DNA of 64,000 nt from Ilyonectria destructans (GCA_020740775.1 JAHEWK010000005.1:1674001-1738000); one strand, 5' to 3'; shown: positions 10,988-23,071, counted from the first letter of the stretch. Program-made: numbers and translations. The notes: generated from the sequence alone by a model not told the origin.

Positions 10988-13298
10988 ATGGACCCTTCCA
11001 ACGGCAAGGCCTCCAACTTTGAGCGCCGCTCCTCGGTCCGACGCTCTTTGAGGCTCTCCACCTCGCATGGTGCGACCGAAGATGATGACTACGACTTGAG
11101 TGCGATGATGGTCGCTGACGGCTTTCGACCAACCGATAACGCTGCCTCTGCCTCCGTTCTACCTCCCTCACAACCTCAACACGACAATTACCGCCCTTCG
11201 ACACCGACTTCCCAGGCACCACAGCTTCCGCCGATTGGTAATTTCCAGCAGCTTCCGCCCAGCCTCAATGCCTCTCCTGCACAGAAATCAGACATGAGAA
11301 CTCGTCCTTCCAGCATTTCGAAACCGCCCCGAAGCCACGACTCTCTTGCCCTCCGCAATGACGGAGCAAGCGCCTCCGTCACAGGCCCAGCCCACAATGC
11401 CCGCGTGTCGAGCATGTCGTCGGATTCCCCTGTCATGCGAGTCGAGAGTCCTTACAGCGGCCCATCAGGGCCTTCACACCCTTACCAAATGTATCCTCAG
11501 CGCACAATGAGCGTTGCAACTACCTCTACCTCAGCCGCCGTCGCTGCCGCTGCCATTCCCGAGGATCAATCCTACACGGGTCCTCATGGTCCGACCCACC
11601 CGTACACCCTCTACCCCCAAAACACCGTGGCCGCGGACGAACCCTCGGCGGACCCCATTCCCGTTGGCTTCAATGGTATGGGAGGAAATTACCAACGACA
11701 AATTGGCCCCGATGGAGAGGAAGCTGGTGACATGATCGGCCCCTTGGGTCATATGGAGGAACTACCGCCTTACACGAGATATGCCGAGAACACCTTTGTC
11801 CCCAAGACGACAGTCGCCGCAGTATCCCCAGCAGCCACATCAGCTGGAGGAGCTACAGTGGTCACTGATGCTACCCCAACCACAGAGCCCACCTCGCCTA
11901 GCCGGTCAATTGCGGGTGCTGGGGGAATTGGCATCGCGACCCGAGACCCGGAGTTCTCTTCGACCGAGGATGATATTGGTATGCCACGCGCACGGCCTTC
12001 GGTGAGGAGTAATACATCCCAGCTTAGCCAGCATGATGTAAATACTGCAGCTCGGGATGTCGCCGAGAAGCCTACCATCAACAAATGGCAACGGCGGGCT
12101 AAGAAGAAGCTGTGGGGAATTGTTCCATACTGGGCCATCTGTCTTCTGACCGTTGGCCTGATTCTCATGGGAATCATCATGGGGGCTGTAATTGGGACTT
12201 TGCTCACCCGACACAAGAAGCCTCCCTATGAAGACGAGTACGTTGCCCCATGAAATACCCGCTCATCCTGTATACCCTTGATCTAACATCAGTTATAGCT
12301 CCGCATCAGCGGCAACGTCAGGCATCCAGACCTACGATGCCGTCCCGACCGGGTTGGCCAAAATCTCCACCGGTGGTTATGGCCTGCCGCCCTTCGACAT
12401 CAGCCAACAACCCAACACATGTTTCAATGATAGCACTCAGGCCGCGGGCTGGAGCTGCGATATCAAGTTCTCTTATTATTCAATGGATGTCTCCGAGAAT
12501 CCCAAAGCTCCCAAAAATCAGGCCTATCAGCTCGTCATGACCGCGATTAATGCCACCAACGCTGAGTTTCTCTGGGGCGCTCAAGCTCCCAGTATTGATA
12601 CTCCCATTACCCTTCAATTGGTCAATGACACATATGAGCTTGGACGCGGTCCTGCGTGGTGGGCCACGAAGGAACTCAACAAGACCGTCATCGTGCCCGA
12701 GGACCAGTTGCATACCATCTCGAAGCGCGGATGGGACGGAGACGACGACGACGACGACGAGAAGGATAAGGACCATTTCCCGCCTCCGCCTGGGTTCAAG
12801 AAGAAGAAGAGTTGGGGTGCAAAGGAGGGCGACAAACCGTGGATCTGCACCTGGCCCAATGTGCGGCTTGGAATCTTCATCTACCCAAACCAAAACACAA
12901 GTGGCAGCAGCTTTGGCAGCAGCACAACTTCACAAGGATACGGAACTTCCACCACATCGGGTGCTGGTGCCACGGCCACCTCCGATAGCACGTTTGGCGG
13001 CATTCCACCCTCGTATCCCAAGGTTCTGAAGATGGTGGAACAGCGATACTGGACCAAGGACAACTCCGCATCCTGTCGCCAAGTTGAGATCACCGACGAT
13101 GGCAAAGGCTGCAAGCCTGTCCTTGATGCCAACAAGGATCCCATTGTCATCTCACTTGTTGAAACCGCTGCAACGAATTCGAAGTTTCAACAGAAGTTCC
13201 GTCAAGTACCGAAACGATGGCACGTCCGAGATATACTGCAAAATCGAGGATCGGGATTGGAACTCACCACCTGCGGTTGCCTATGGTGGTCTACATAG
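10988..13298 (+). CDS. single-pass membrane protein, CGCxWW C-terminus (749 aa)
   Basis: Two exons, 10988-12237 and 12299-13298; the intron 12238-12298 has GTACGT, a CTAAC branch and TAG. Residues 1-375 are Ser/Thr/Pro-rich and probably cytosolic, with three related motifs around PSGPSHPYQMYPQ, PHGPTHPYTLYPQ and a PPxY-type LPPYTRY, a possible WW/Rsp5 ligand. A Lys/Arg patch precedes one membrane helix (about 377-406). The rest is predicted outside or lumenal and contains several N-x-S/T sites, an acidic run of Asp (about 12740), Cys residues and a CGCLWWST end. I believe it belongs to a fungal family of unknown function with this tail (perhaps the one called DUF7820), but this is from memory. 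Odd point: between about 13197 and 13260 a more convincing peptide (YCKIEDRDW) sits in another frame, suggesting two compensating indels. Confidence 0.8.
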
Positions 13299-14503
13299 AT
13301 TGAGGAAATCTATGGATGGCACACGTCTTACTTCATATAATTGCATCGTTTATTAGCATTGGCATATTCGGGACTGGGGTTATAACTGCGAGCTACGATT
13401 TTGGCTTGCTTATTTGTCTTTTCGACTTTGTCTTGGTCTTTGAGACCGGCGTTGTCTCACGCAAGACGCGGTCGTTGCTTTATTGACGTGATTTTGTCAC
13501 TTTTCGATTTCTGTTTAGGACATTGTCCTCTTCTTGTTTTTCGGAAATGGGTTTGCGTACGGCTCGCATTTGGTCACAGTTGGATGAAATGGATATTCTG
13601 GAGTTCAGGGCGATTCCTGCCTTGTTAAATGTGTTATTGGGCTGTTTTTGGATATCACGAATCTTGAGCTGTTCTCGCTTTTCGTCATCGTTGCGAAGCT
13701 AGCTGGTCAGCGGCAGGGGATTGAGAGTGCGTACACGCTTGAGTGCGAGGAAAAGGGGAAATGAAACACTACGCTGCTCTTCAGCCTGTGACCTTATTGT
13801 TAAACACGTATCTAGATCCGGTGGGAAGGGAAAGGTTTACTCATACTTGTTCGGGCTCGAGACATGGCTGTAGCTGGCCTAGGTGTCCGGACGTGTTGTG
13901 TTATGTTTGGAAGTATATACGATCATATTTGGATGGTACCACCCCTGGTCAGGAACTTGGCATCTGGGAAAGAAATAAAACCAGTATTGACTTTAATCAT
14001 CATTCACACAAGGATCCATGTGATAAAGGTAGTGCGACTGGCAACTCGTACTTGAAAGAACAAACTCTTGAATTGTTACGCTCGTCCGCTTTAATGCAAA
14101 GTGTTTTCATGCTTGCTAGGCTTTGAATCTTCTAGCTATCTGAGTCCGGGGCTTCTTGCTTCTTCCTGGCTCCCTCCATCGTAAACGCTGGCGTGAACCG
14201 TGATTCTTGCCGCTGCCGAGACTTATCAATCTTGAAACACATCAAACCTGATCCCATAGAGCATTCTGTTGAATGCGTTCACCGCCCCGACTATCGACGT
14301 CTCTAATACGTGATATGACTGAGATGGTGCGCACAAGACTTGGGAGATGCCATAGCCTTCCGTGACGAACCCGAGGGCCGCCCGGATGGCCCAATGGCAT
14401 GCCCATCTAGAGAACCAAACTCTGCGGGGGTTTCCAACAAACCAATCCGATGTTGTGCGCAAACGCTCTGAGCCACAACCCCAACTCGTGGAGAACATGG
14501 GCG
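13299..14503. other. intergenic DNA between convergent genes
   Basis: Carries the 3' ends of the membrane-protein gene and of PEX20. The open frames at 13743-14126 and 14226-14507 show no motifs. No gene is supported. Confidence 0.45.
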
Positions 14504-15609
14504 TCACTGGGGGGCCTTGGCCGCCTCCGTGTCGCTCTCTGGCGTCTCGCGGATCTCGTTGTCGACGATATCCTTACGACCTTCGCGGAAGTCGCGCATC
14601 AGGGAGAGGAAGGTGGAGTTCTTCCACTTCTCGCCCTCCTCGTGCTGGACTGACTCGAGGAGTCGCTCGGCCGCCTCGGACACGTCAGACTTGGTCTTGG
14701 CGGCTTCAGTCGGCTCCGACTCCACGGGTGCGGGGGTGTCGAGGGAAAGGGCGGCAAGGTCAGGAGTCTGCAAGTCGCCATCGGGGCGAGCCTCTGCCTC
14801 TGTGGCTTGCTGGTCTGCGGCCTCGGCATCGTTGAAGGCGGCTTCGTTGAGCTCGATCTCGCGGGCGATATCCTCCATGACGGCAGTGACGTCCTCGGCG
14901 CCGCTGCCATGACTATCCATCCAGAGCGCCATCTCCCTGTCGAAATCGGCCTCGGCGGCGGGACGCTGGGCGGCGGCGGAGTTGGCGTCCATGTGGCCGC
15001 CGTTGGTCGGGCCGTAGAGCGGAGAGAAGCCCCCGTTTGGCAGGGACAAGGCGGCGGGCTGGAACGCGAGCATAGAGTTGCTCTGGGCCATGTGCATCTG
15101 GGGATTGGCCTGAGCCATGTGCATCTGAGGAGCGGCGTGGGTGAAGCCGTTCTGCAGGGGCTGACGCTGCTGGGAGAAGCGGCCAAAGTCTGCGGCCCAG
15201 TTGCTCACATCGGCAGCAGGAGCATGACGAGCCTGGAACTGAGGGTTCTGAGGCGCAAAGCCTGGGGCATGAGCTGACTCCAAGGCGTTGGCATGAGTAG
15301 CCAGTCTGTTGGCCGCGTGCTGATGAGCCATGGGAGACATGCCAGACATGCCGGGGAGAGCAGCAGGGCCATCCATAAACTGGTTGAAGCCATCTGGACC
15401 CTGCGCGGCCTGGGGTCCCGATCTGAAAGACTATATAAAAGGTCAGTGGTGGACATATAATGAGTGGCGGATAGTCAGGGGCTGCTTACACCATGAGCCT
15501 GAGAGCCGGCGCGGTTTACAAGACGGTCCTGATGGTGGCTGACATCTCGGGACTGGTGTTCAGTGAGGCGCTTAAAGGGAGTCCCGCCGCTGCATGAACC
15601 GTCGGCCAT
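14504..15609 (-). CDS. PEX20: peroxin 20, co-receptor for PTS2 import (348 aa)
   Basis: Exon 1 is 15609-15490 and exon 2 is 15430-14504. The 59-bp intron has GTAAGC, a CTGAC branch and a TAG acceptor; frame is kept and gives Gly-Ser-Phe-Arg at the join. The N-terminus has the conserved PEX20 layout: a Cys at residue 6, the site that in this family is mono-ubiquitinated for recycling, followed by a QDRL-type block. A WxxxF motif (WAADF, W118) is the kind that binds PEX14/PEX13. The C-terminal block FREGRKDIVDNEI matches the region known to bind the PTS2 receptor PEX7. Its family role is to carry PEX7 with thiolase-type cargo to the peroxisome. It is divergent from SEC13. Identification is by motifs and order. 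Confidence 0.88.
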
Positions 15610-16254
15610 GATGAGAGAGAGTAACAGCTGCTGCTGTGAGGATATATGGAAGATGTGTGGTGTTGAGATGACTGAAGAGAGGAACGGAGAAGATGCCGCG
15701 GAATGCCTCGGCGACTGCGGGGTGTGTGCAAGTGGCGGCTTTCCCCTTGAGAACTCGGGGAGAAGAGAGATTAAATAGGGAGGTATTGGTACAGGAGATG
15801 GCGAGCGTTGGGTATTGAATATTGTCAAGTACAAACAAAGGAGAGGAGGCTATAGTACAGCAGCAAGAGTGGTGTTGTTGTGCGTTGGAACAAGGATGGA
15901 AACGTGGAAACGTGGAAACTCGCGGCAAACGAATAAGAGACGATGGCGTCCAAGTCCGATGCATGGCCGGTGGCTCGTGATTCCTCCGCTCTGCCGTCCG
16001 GGGAAGGCGATGCGCCGAGGGAACCAGCCCGGTACGTACCTTGCCTCGTGGCGAGGGACGGATGCGGTAGGTGGGGGCGCTGGTCACGCTCTCTGCCACG
16101 TGACGCCAATCCGGCGGGCCAACTGTCACCACCGCCACGACGGGCGAGGCTAGGGAGCTCTAGGTCATGGGCGGTATCGTGTCCTCAGTCGGCCAACTTT
16201 TCCATATTCCCACTCTCTTCCGTGCGCTGAATCTCCGGCGCTGAATCCGACAAG
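15610..16254. promoter_or_regulatory. shared divergent promoter region, PEX20 / SEC13
   Basis: The 645 bp between the start codons of PEX20 (minus) and SEC13 (plus) must hold both promoters and leaders. It is CT-rich on the PEX20 side. No single operator is identified with confidence. Confidence 0.55.
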
Positions 16255-17459
16255 ATGGTATGTTGCACGTCTCCGCGATGGCCACTGCAAGCGTTGCACA
16301 CCGCCGAACCAGCGATCCGGGCAAGCACGAAAGCTAACTCCTGGCCCCCTTAGGCGGCGCAAGTCATCTCCAACTCTGGTCATGATGACATGATTGTACG
16401 TTCCCTCCCTCCGTCCCGATGCGATCCGAAGTTGCGCAATGCCCTGCTGCAGCTCTCTTCGACCGAACAACCCCCCGTGTGTCCCGGACTGGACTGACAG
16501 CAGCTCCCCCAGCATGATGCTGTCCTCGACTACTACGGCCGCAAGCTGGCTACGTGCTCCAGCGACCGCACCATCAAGATCTTCGAAATCGAGGGCGACT
16601 CCCAGCGCTTGATCGAGACTCTCAAGGGGTGAGTGGGCTTCGCCGTCCCCCTGGTTGCAAATGACCAACGCAAAGAACGAACGCTAATACTGGCTGGTAT
16701 AGCCACGAGGGTGCTGTTTGGTGCGTCTCCTGGGCGCATCCCAAGTACGGCAACATACTGGCGTCGGCTGGCTACGACGGAAAGGTCTTCATCTGGAAGG
16801 AGCACGGCGGCCAGACCAGCTCATGGCAGCGCATCTACGACTTCCCCCTGCACAAGGCCTCTGTCAACATCGTCTCCTGGTCCCCCCACGAGGCCGGCTG
16901 CCTTTTGGCCTGCGCCTCCTCCGACGGCAACGTGAGCGTCCTCGAGTTCAAGGACAACGCCATGGACCACACCACCTTCGCTGCCCACGGCCTCGGCGTC
17001 AACTCCGTCTCCTGGGCCCCGGCCACCACCCCCGGCAGCATCGTTAGCAGCGCTCCCGGACCCGCCGCCAGCGGCAACCGACGGTTCGTCACCGGCGGCT
17101 GCGACAACGTGCTCAAGATCTGGGCCTTTGACCCGGCTTCGCAGTCCTACAAGCAGGAGAGCGAGCCCCTGACTGGCCACTCCGACTGGGTCCGCGACGT
17201 CGCCTGGTCCCCCACCGTCCTGCAGAAGTCGTACATTGCCTCTGCCTCCCAGGACAAGACGGTCCGCATCTGGACCTCGGACCCCTCCAACCCCGGCCAG
17301 TGGGACTTCAAGGTGCTCAACTTCGAGGCGGCCGTGTGGCGCGTTAGCTGGTCGCTCAGCGGCAACGTGCTTGCCGTCAGCGGCGCCGACAACAAAGTAT
17401 CGCTGTGGAAGGAGAACCTGCGGGGCGAGTGGGAGTGCGTCAAGTCGATTGAGGAGTAG
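16255..17459 (+). CDS. SEC13: COPII coat / nuclear pore WD40 protein Sec13 (305 aa)
   Basis: Four exons: 16255-16257 (the ATG codon alone), 16354-16395, 16513-16628 and 16703-17459. Introns 1-3 are GT...AG and all keep frame. The protein is a six-bladed WD40 propeller as in Sec13: [58 protein letters not shown] and [15 protein letters not shown] mark successive blades. Length is normal for the family (about 300). Known role: with Sec31 it forms the outer COPII cage for ER-to-Golgi vesicles and is also a structural nucleoporin in the Nup84 complex. An isolated start codon cut off by an intron immediately after ATG is a notable but real fungal gene structure. Confidence 0.95.
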
Positions 17460-17956
17460 AACCTACGCGGCGACCAGTACAACTAGGAGAGCAAGGCGTT
17501 CAAGGCAAAAACGGGTGGATATACTATGACCTCTTTGTCCCGGTTTTTGATGCGAAGTGGTGACGGAGCTGGCCCAGTTCGGCTCCCCGAACCCAAGGAC
17601 ATGCCTACAGAAGGATACATCAATTGGGAGCATGCCTGGGTGACGATCCTGGGCCGAGTTGACCGAGAGCGTGGTGGTCGGGTTATCGGGATGTGAGCAT
17701 CATCAATCCCGATTACGCCACCATTGATGAAGATGTAGGCGTGATGAAATATAGTAATGGACTAAAACATACACCTTTATGTGGCTTCCAAATGTACTCC
17801 CTGGCCGACCTAGGCCGGCAGTTTTCTCCATCCATACCAGAATGTAGACGGTATTCCTTAACGCCTTTAAAACCTGTTGTTCCTTTCATAAGTTCGTGCC
17901 ACATGGGACCTGACCTGTCACTGTCCCTTCTACCTGATGTTGAGAGAGCCGACTCA
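17460..17956. other. convergent 3' intergenic region
   Basis: Lies between the stop codons of SEC13 (plus) and the sorbosone-dehydrogenase-like gene (minus). It should contain both 3' untranslated regions and polyadenylation sites. The small frames at 17693-17991 have no support. Confidence 0.5.
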
Positions 17957-19716
17957 TCACGCAAGAAATAAACCCATGATAATCGCCGCAAACGTAACAG
18001 CTACGGCCCCTGACCGCGGGGGAAAGAACTGAGACGCAGCGCTGTCATCATCACTGCCGCTCTCGCCCTCGTCAGAACCCGCGTCGTCGTCTGACCCGGA
18101 CTCGCTCGAGTCCCGCGCCAGGACAAAGATCTCGCCCGTGCTGTCGGAGCTGAACCAGAGGCGGTTTTTGGAGTCCCACGCCAGGCCGACGGGCCGGAAG
18201 CAGTTGTCTGGACAGTTGGAGAGGTCCGGGTTGCGCAGGATCGCGCTGGCCCCGTCCATGCTGTTGGAGGGCTCGACGGGCTGCCCGTCCTTGAAGGAGA
18301 TGCTGGAGATGACGTAGCCCACGGGGTCGTCGCGGTTCCCTGGGGGGTCTGTAAGAATGGGTTCTAGGGGGTGAGTTCGTGAGACTTACAACTGCCATGG
18401 AAGGAGACGTAGGCCCTGGTGCCGTCCTCGTTGAACTTGATGTCAAGGGGCGCCGTGTGGGCCTGGAAAGCGAGCACCGGGGGCACGTATTCGGTGTTGC
18501 ACTCGCCGTCGCTTAGTATAGTGATTACATTGTCGTTTTCGTCGGGCTGGTCGGCGGGGAACTGGTCGCCCGTATCCAGATCGCCAAGGTCCGGAAAGCC
18601 ATCGGTGGACCAGATAGTGTAGCAGAGCGGGTAGCCGTAGTTGCCCCCCTGGTCCTCGCCAGAGCCGTTGAGGTAGCCGTGGAAGTTGAGCTCCTCGCCG
18701 GGGTTGTCCGCGTGAATGTCCTGGCCGTGCCGCCGCAGATTATCGACCGAGTTCTCGACGGACCAGATGCCGCCCGTCGCGGGGTGCTCGGCGATGCCGA
18801 CCGAGTTGCGGAGGCCCCAGCCGAGCAGCGTGCCCTGGAGATAGCCATACGGGCTCTTCCCCTCGCCAGAGCCGTTGGAGGGCAGCGCGCTGAGGTTGAA
18901 GGCGCGCAGCTGCGAGTGTCCCGAGTCGCGGTCGGCGGCGGCGGCGTCGTCGTTGCCCTCGCTGCCGCGCGACACGAGCAGCATGTCCGGGTGCTTGCGG
19001 GACAGCAGCAGCGTGCGGGAGACGTGGCCCGAGTTGGTCATGTTGGTGACGAGTGTGCGGGAGGACGAGGCGTTGAGGCTGGCGGAGGCGGCGTCGTAGG
19101 TCCACGAGTAGACGTCGTTAGAGGAGGATGCGTAGAGCGTGCGGCCATCTTGGGAGAGGGCGATGCCGTGGTTGAGCTGGAGGTGGCAGAGTTAGCAATG
19201 GGAGTCTTGGATGTTGGGTCCTGGGGATTTGGATCTTTGTGTGTTAAGTCTTGAGGTCTCTGGATCATGCGTTTTGGTGTCTTGGGGCATTGGGAATGGA
19301 ATCCACATGTCGGGATGTATGGGCGTCGTAGCCGCATGTGATTGACGCCGTCAAGCCAGCATTGGTATACTCACATCTTCATTCTCAACCAGCGTCTTCT
19401 TGTCCGTCACCTGTAAACAAGTCCCGCCGTCATCCCGCAGCGTGAGATGCACGATCCCGACGCCCGAGTCGACAACCAGCAGCGCGCCCTCGGCGTCGAA
19501 CAAGATACCCCGCGGCCGCTCGAGGCCATTCGCCACCAGGCGGTAGGACCAGCCATCGGCGGCGACCGGCTCGTCGTAGGCGACGGAGAGGTCGTTGGAG
19601 CAGCTGCCGGAGTCGTCGGCGGCCGAGACGAGGACGGCGGATGTCACGAGGGCTGCTGTGAAGGCGAGGGCGAGGGCGGAGGGGAATAAGGTGTGGAGGC
19701 GGCCGAGAGGCGCCAT
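17957..19716 (-). CDS. secreted GPI-anchored L-sorbosone/glucose dehydrogenase-like protein (503 aa)
   Basis: Three exons: 19716-19375, 19176-18390 and 18339-17957; introns are 198 and 50 bp with GTGAGT/CAG and GTAAGT/CAG, and joins keep frame. The N-terminal signal peptide (residues about 1-32) is followed by a beta-propeller of the sorbosone/glucose dehydrogenase type. Recognisable blocks are NGLERPRGILFD, LNHGIALS, NYGYPLCYTIW, AHTAPLDIKFNEDGTRAYVSFHGSWNRDDPVGY and FRPVGLAWDSKNRLWFSSD; the HGSWNR block is typical of the family. The acidic Ser/Asp linker and final hydrophobic segment (FFPPRSGAVAVTF then a hydrophobic tail) predict GPI anchoring. Many relatives use PQQ, but fungal members are mostly untested, so the substrate is unknown. 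The chosen start gives the best signal peptide; an in-frame upstream ATG at 19788 exists. Confidence 0.85.
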
Positions 19717-20599
19717 GATGGCGGCGTGGAGGTGGGATGCGGAGAAGGGCGTGAACTGGCCGACCGAGGACGAGGGGATCGATATCAATCAAGGCTGGCT
19801 CATGGTGAACGACGTCGGCGTGAATGCAAAAGTCAAAACGTCACAGGCAGGAGATAAACGGTCGAGGGGATCATCGAGATTCCATGTGCAATCCCCAGTA
19901 AGTAGGTATTAGCCCACGCGCGCATCCACCCACCCACGCCTCGCCAAGGTCGACAGCCACACAAGTTACATGCAACCCATGACCATCCACGGTGGGTTAA
20001 TACCCGCGGCCGCCAAGGCCCAAGCCAGCGCATTGTCGCGTTGCATCACATGGCCGCCAGGAAAGACACTGGGACGGCCTAGCAGCGTCGCTTTTGTTTG
20101 GCCGTGGCTGTGATTCCGACGCATCTCTCTGGCTGCATCATGTCGACCAGCTTCCCGCAAACGATGGCTCGCCTCGCCCTTGAGACATGTCTTTGTGCTT
20201 TGTGCCGCAGCTCTCGCGTGGGACTCCCTGTTGTCGAACTCGCGGCTCATCTCCCCATTTCTAAACAAAGAACAATCAAGGTTTAGCGGCCGTCGTATTC
20301 CCTCGTCGTTCATCCGTATTCTCGCTCCATTGTCCCGTCCCCGCGTTTGACCCCGAAACCGAGACCGGCTCCAACGGATCAGTGGATCCCGAAGCCAAAC
20401 CAGGGTTCTTTCGAGCCCCTCCGGCCTAGACCCCGCAACCCAACCACCTAAAAACGACACCACCGTCACCTTCTTACGGAGTAACACCACCTAAAACCGG
20501 GGCCAGTCTAGCCGCCAAGCTCCGAGCTCCAAGCTCGCAACAAACGCCTTGGATAGTCTGGCTTGCGAGTGAAACGAACCGCTCTGCTAATTAAGACCA
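19717..20599. other. divergent promoter region
   Basis: Lies between the minus-strand dehydrogenase-like gene and the plus-strand gene at 20600. CT-rich tracts precede the ATG at 20600. No coding feature is supported here. Confidence 0.5.
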
Positions 20600-22228
20600 A
20601 TGGAGACTCCCAAGGGCGGCGAGTTTCTTGCCCGCTTTTTGGCTCGCACTCAACAGCTGGCCATCGATATTGAAGACTTTCAATCACAAACCCCCAAAAC
20701 TAACCGTCGTCATGCCGTCCGTCAGTTCCTCCAACGCTTCTACAACGCCATATGCGACCTCAGCGAGTACAAGCCAGAGTCGCCTGTGGCTGACCAAGAA
20801 ATAATCCAAGCCGACAAGGCTGTTCTGGAAGCCTGGTATGCTCTCCTCGTCCCCATCCGCGCCCTGTCGTCTTGGACAACAATCCCGAACGGCTTGTTTC
20901 TCGCTGCACGCATGGCACTGTTCGTCATAATGGCCTTTATGTTCCAAGAAGCTCTCCCATTTGACCTCCCACTATCGGACCTTAGTCGAGAAAGAGTGCG
21001 GTTGCAGATGGACTTTGGCCTCACGCTCAATGAGACTCTGCTGGCCGTTCTGCGCAACATCTGGCGGGAGAGTGGGAACAACGAGTCTTTTCGCTGGGCC
21101 ATGACCCATCTGAATCACGAAAATCACTGTATCCGCACAGACTATAACCAAGCCGCCATGCTGGCTCTATCCCCTACCGAGCTATGGCAAGTCCCAGGAA
21201 TGCGCGGCACGCAGCAATGGGTGCCGGAGCCGGGTGCCGAGCCCATCTACGATGGGTTTGACATTGCTACCGTGGTAGTATTTGGAGAACCAGACCAAAT
21301 AGGGGGAAAACAGCCCGTCATCAAACAGACGCTATACTCTGAAGGCCCCATCCGCTTCGACATGACCTATTGCCTATTTGACGATGACTCTGAAGAGTGG
21401 CACCACGGGCCTAAGCGGTGGCGGGCGTTGCAATTTGTCCTCGACGCACGCCAAATCATGTATCCGCGGTTGGTCAAAGAGCGAGAGCGACTTGCAAGCA
21501 GGGCTATGGATGGGAGGCTGCCTCTGGAATTACAACGCTTGGTGCTCGATCACCTGGAAAAGCCCATTGGACATCCGTATTTGTCTCATCTGGACTTGTC
21601 AAGCGTGTACACTCCGTTTCCATCACTGGCAAAGGAGTGTGGCACATGCGAACCGACAACCAAAGAGACAGCAAAATCGAACAAACAAGTCACCTGTCCC
21701 CACAAGAGCATTTATATTTGGAACCTGGCATTGCGTGCATTTCACACATTTCACGAGTCTGCTGATGGAAACCTTTCCATGTGCTTTTGTCTGGATGTCT
21801 GTGCAGGCCACCATGAAGACCCGGCGTGGGACATTCCCCACGAAGAAGCTCTTCGGGCTCAACTCGAGCGCATCGTCAGGTCTCGCTGCGGTAGAGCTGC
21901 GTCTCTGAAATCTGTCGGACTCGGGCCCTTTAAGGGCATGGATGGTCCTAGAGTTGATGGCGATTTCCAAACATGGCTAGACCTGCCTGCCTACGGCCTA
22001 GACGAGAAGGATTTTGAGACGGACCTGGAAATGGCCAACGCTATGGGCTTGGCCAACGCTATGGTGCATAAATCGGGATGGTCACCTCACTTTGGGAATG
22101 GTCGCCGTTACAACGGGCATTCGCGAGGGGAGCCTGCATGGATCTGGGCGTGGTCAACAAACGACAAGGATCGGGCGATGGAGGCTTTGAGGAAGACACA
22201 TAGATGGTGCCCATGGTGCAGGGCGTGA
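20600..22228 (+). CDS. unknown F-box-like, Cys/His-containing protein (542 aa)
   Basis: Long single exon without stops, so coding is secure, but the family is not one I can name. A segment GRLPLELQRLVLDHL (about residues 309-323) looks like the first helices of an F-box, which would couple it to SCF ubiquitin ligases; this is inference. Downstream are paired Cys/His groups (CGTC, CPH, CFC...C..HH, and a terminal CPWC) that could bind zinc. No signal peptide is present; one hydrophobic stretch near 103-118 is more likely buried than membrane-spanning. Sordariomycete genomes contain many such lineage-specific proteins. It sits between the dehydrogenase-like gene and the Zn2Cys6 regulator and is not obviously linked to either. 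Confidence 0.8.
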   Translation: METPKGGEFLARFLARTQQLAIDIEDFQSQTPKTNRRHAVRQFLQRFYNAICDLSEYKPESPVADQEIIQADKAVLEAWYALLVPIRALSSWTTIPNGLFLAARMALFVIMAFMFQEALPFDLPLSDLSRERVRLQMDFGLTLNETLLAVLRNIWRESGNNESFRWAMTHLNHENHCIRTDYNQAAMLALSPTELWQVPGMRGTQQWVPEPGAEPIYDGFDIATVVVFGEPDQIGGKQPVIKQTLYSEGPIRFDMTYCLFDDDSEEWHHGPKRWRALQFVLDARQIMYPRLVKERERLASRAMDGRLPLELQRLVLDHLEKPIGHPYLSHLDLSSVYTPFPSLAKECGTCEPTTKETAKSNKQVTCPHKSIYIWNLALRAFHTFHESADGNLSMCFCLDVCAGHHEDPAWDIPHEEALRAQLERIVRSRCGRAASLKSVGLGPFKGMDGPRVDGDFQTWLDLPAYGLDEKDFETDLEMANAMGLANAMVHKSGWSPHFGNGRRYNGHSRGEPAWIWAWSTNDKDRAMEALRKTHRWCPWCRA

Positions 22229-23071
22229 GCTGCATACATAGGACAAAACTGCACCCCAATAAACTGGCTTGCGTTGACGCCAAAGTAAACATCATCCCTC
22301 CTTCTTTCCATGCTCCTCAAGGTGCCAGATAAAACTCGGCTGTGACCTTTCTAAAGAACTGTGCCATCTTCATCGCGTACCTTTGCACAATGCCGCATTA
22401 TTCTGACGTATGCGCTGACAAGCGTGCGGGAGTCTTGTTATCGCATCATCAGCGCAGACGAGTATTGCACTATATGGATGGAGCAAATAAAAACGATGGA
22501 CAAGATTGATAAAGGTTTTCGGGTAAGTGTAGACACCTTTAAAGCAGGAGTTCTAGTGAAAGACCTAGTCAAAAAGGTTAACTGGTGTCCATGCCCTACT
22601 TCTTTTAAGGGAAGAAATCCGGAACCAAACGCAAAGTCAACCATAAGCTCCGTATTTAAGCCACCTTTCCTGACACAATACCTATCCCATTGCCCTCTCA
22701 TTATTGAAGCTTCTACGATCCACAACTGGGAGATTGGAACCACTTTAGTGACTAATCGTATTTAATTCAATCGAACCACTAGGCGAACATGTTTTAGAAG
22801 AGCAGTAACGTCAGAATGATAGTTCAAAACATGTTCTATTTTGCCCGGGTGGAATGCTTGGATGTACTGTAGTACGCCACACCACTCAACTTGATGATGC
22901 GCACAAGCCACACTGTCGCACGTGAGCCACTAACACACTTAAATTTCTCACTCCACCATCGCGCGCATGCTCCGTCCTGCATCATGCTCCACTCATACTC
23001 TATACATCCAGTACTTTACAGAACTCACACCACGTACATAGTGTCGTCTGGTCTGAGCCTTCAATCTCCCG
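22229..23071. other. upstream region of the Zn2Cys6 regulator
   Basis: No gene is supported; the 134-codon open frame at 22361-22765 has no motif. An 11-bp perfect inverted repeat is annotated separately at 22785-22836. CT-rich stretches precede the start at 23072. Confidence 0.45.
22785..22836. repeat. inverted repeat GAACATGTTTT, 30-bp spacer
   Basis: Arms 22785-22795 (GAACATGTTTT) and 22826-22836 (AAAACATGTTC) are exact reverse complements. It lies about 240 bp upstream of the Zn2Cys6 gene start and could be a regulator site or a hairpin; function unknown. Confidence 0.55.
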
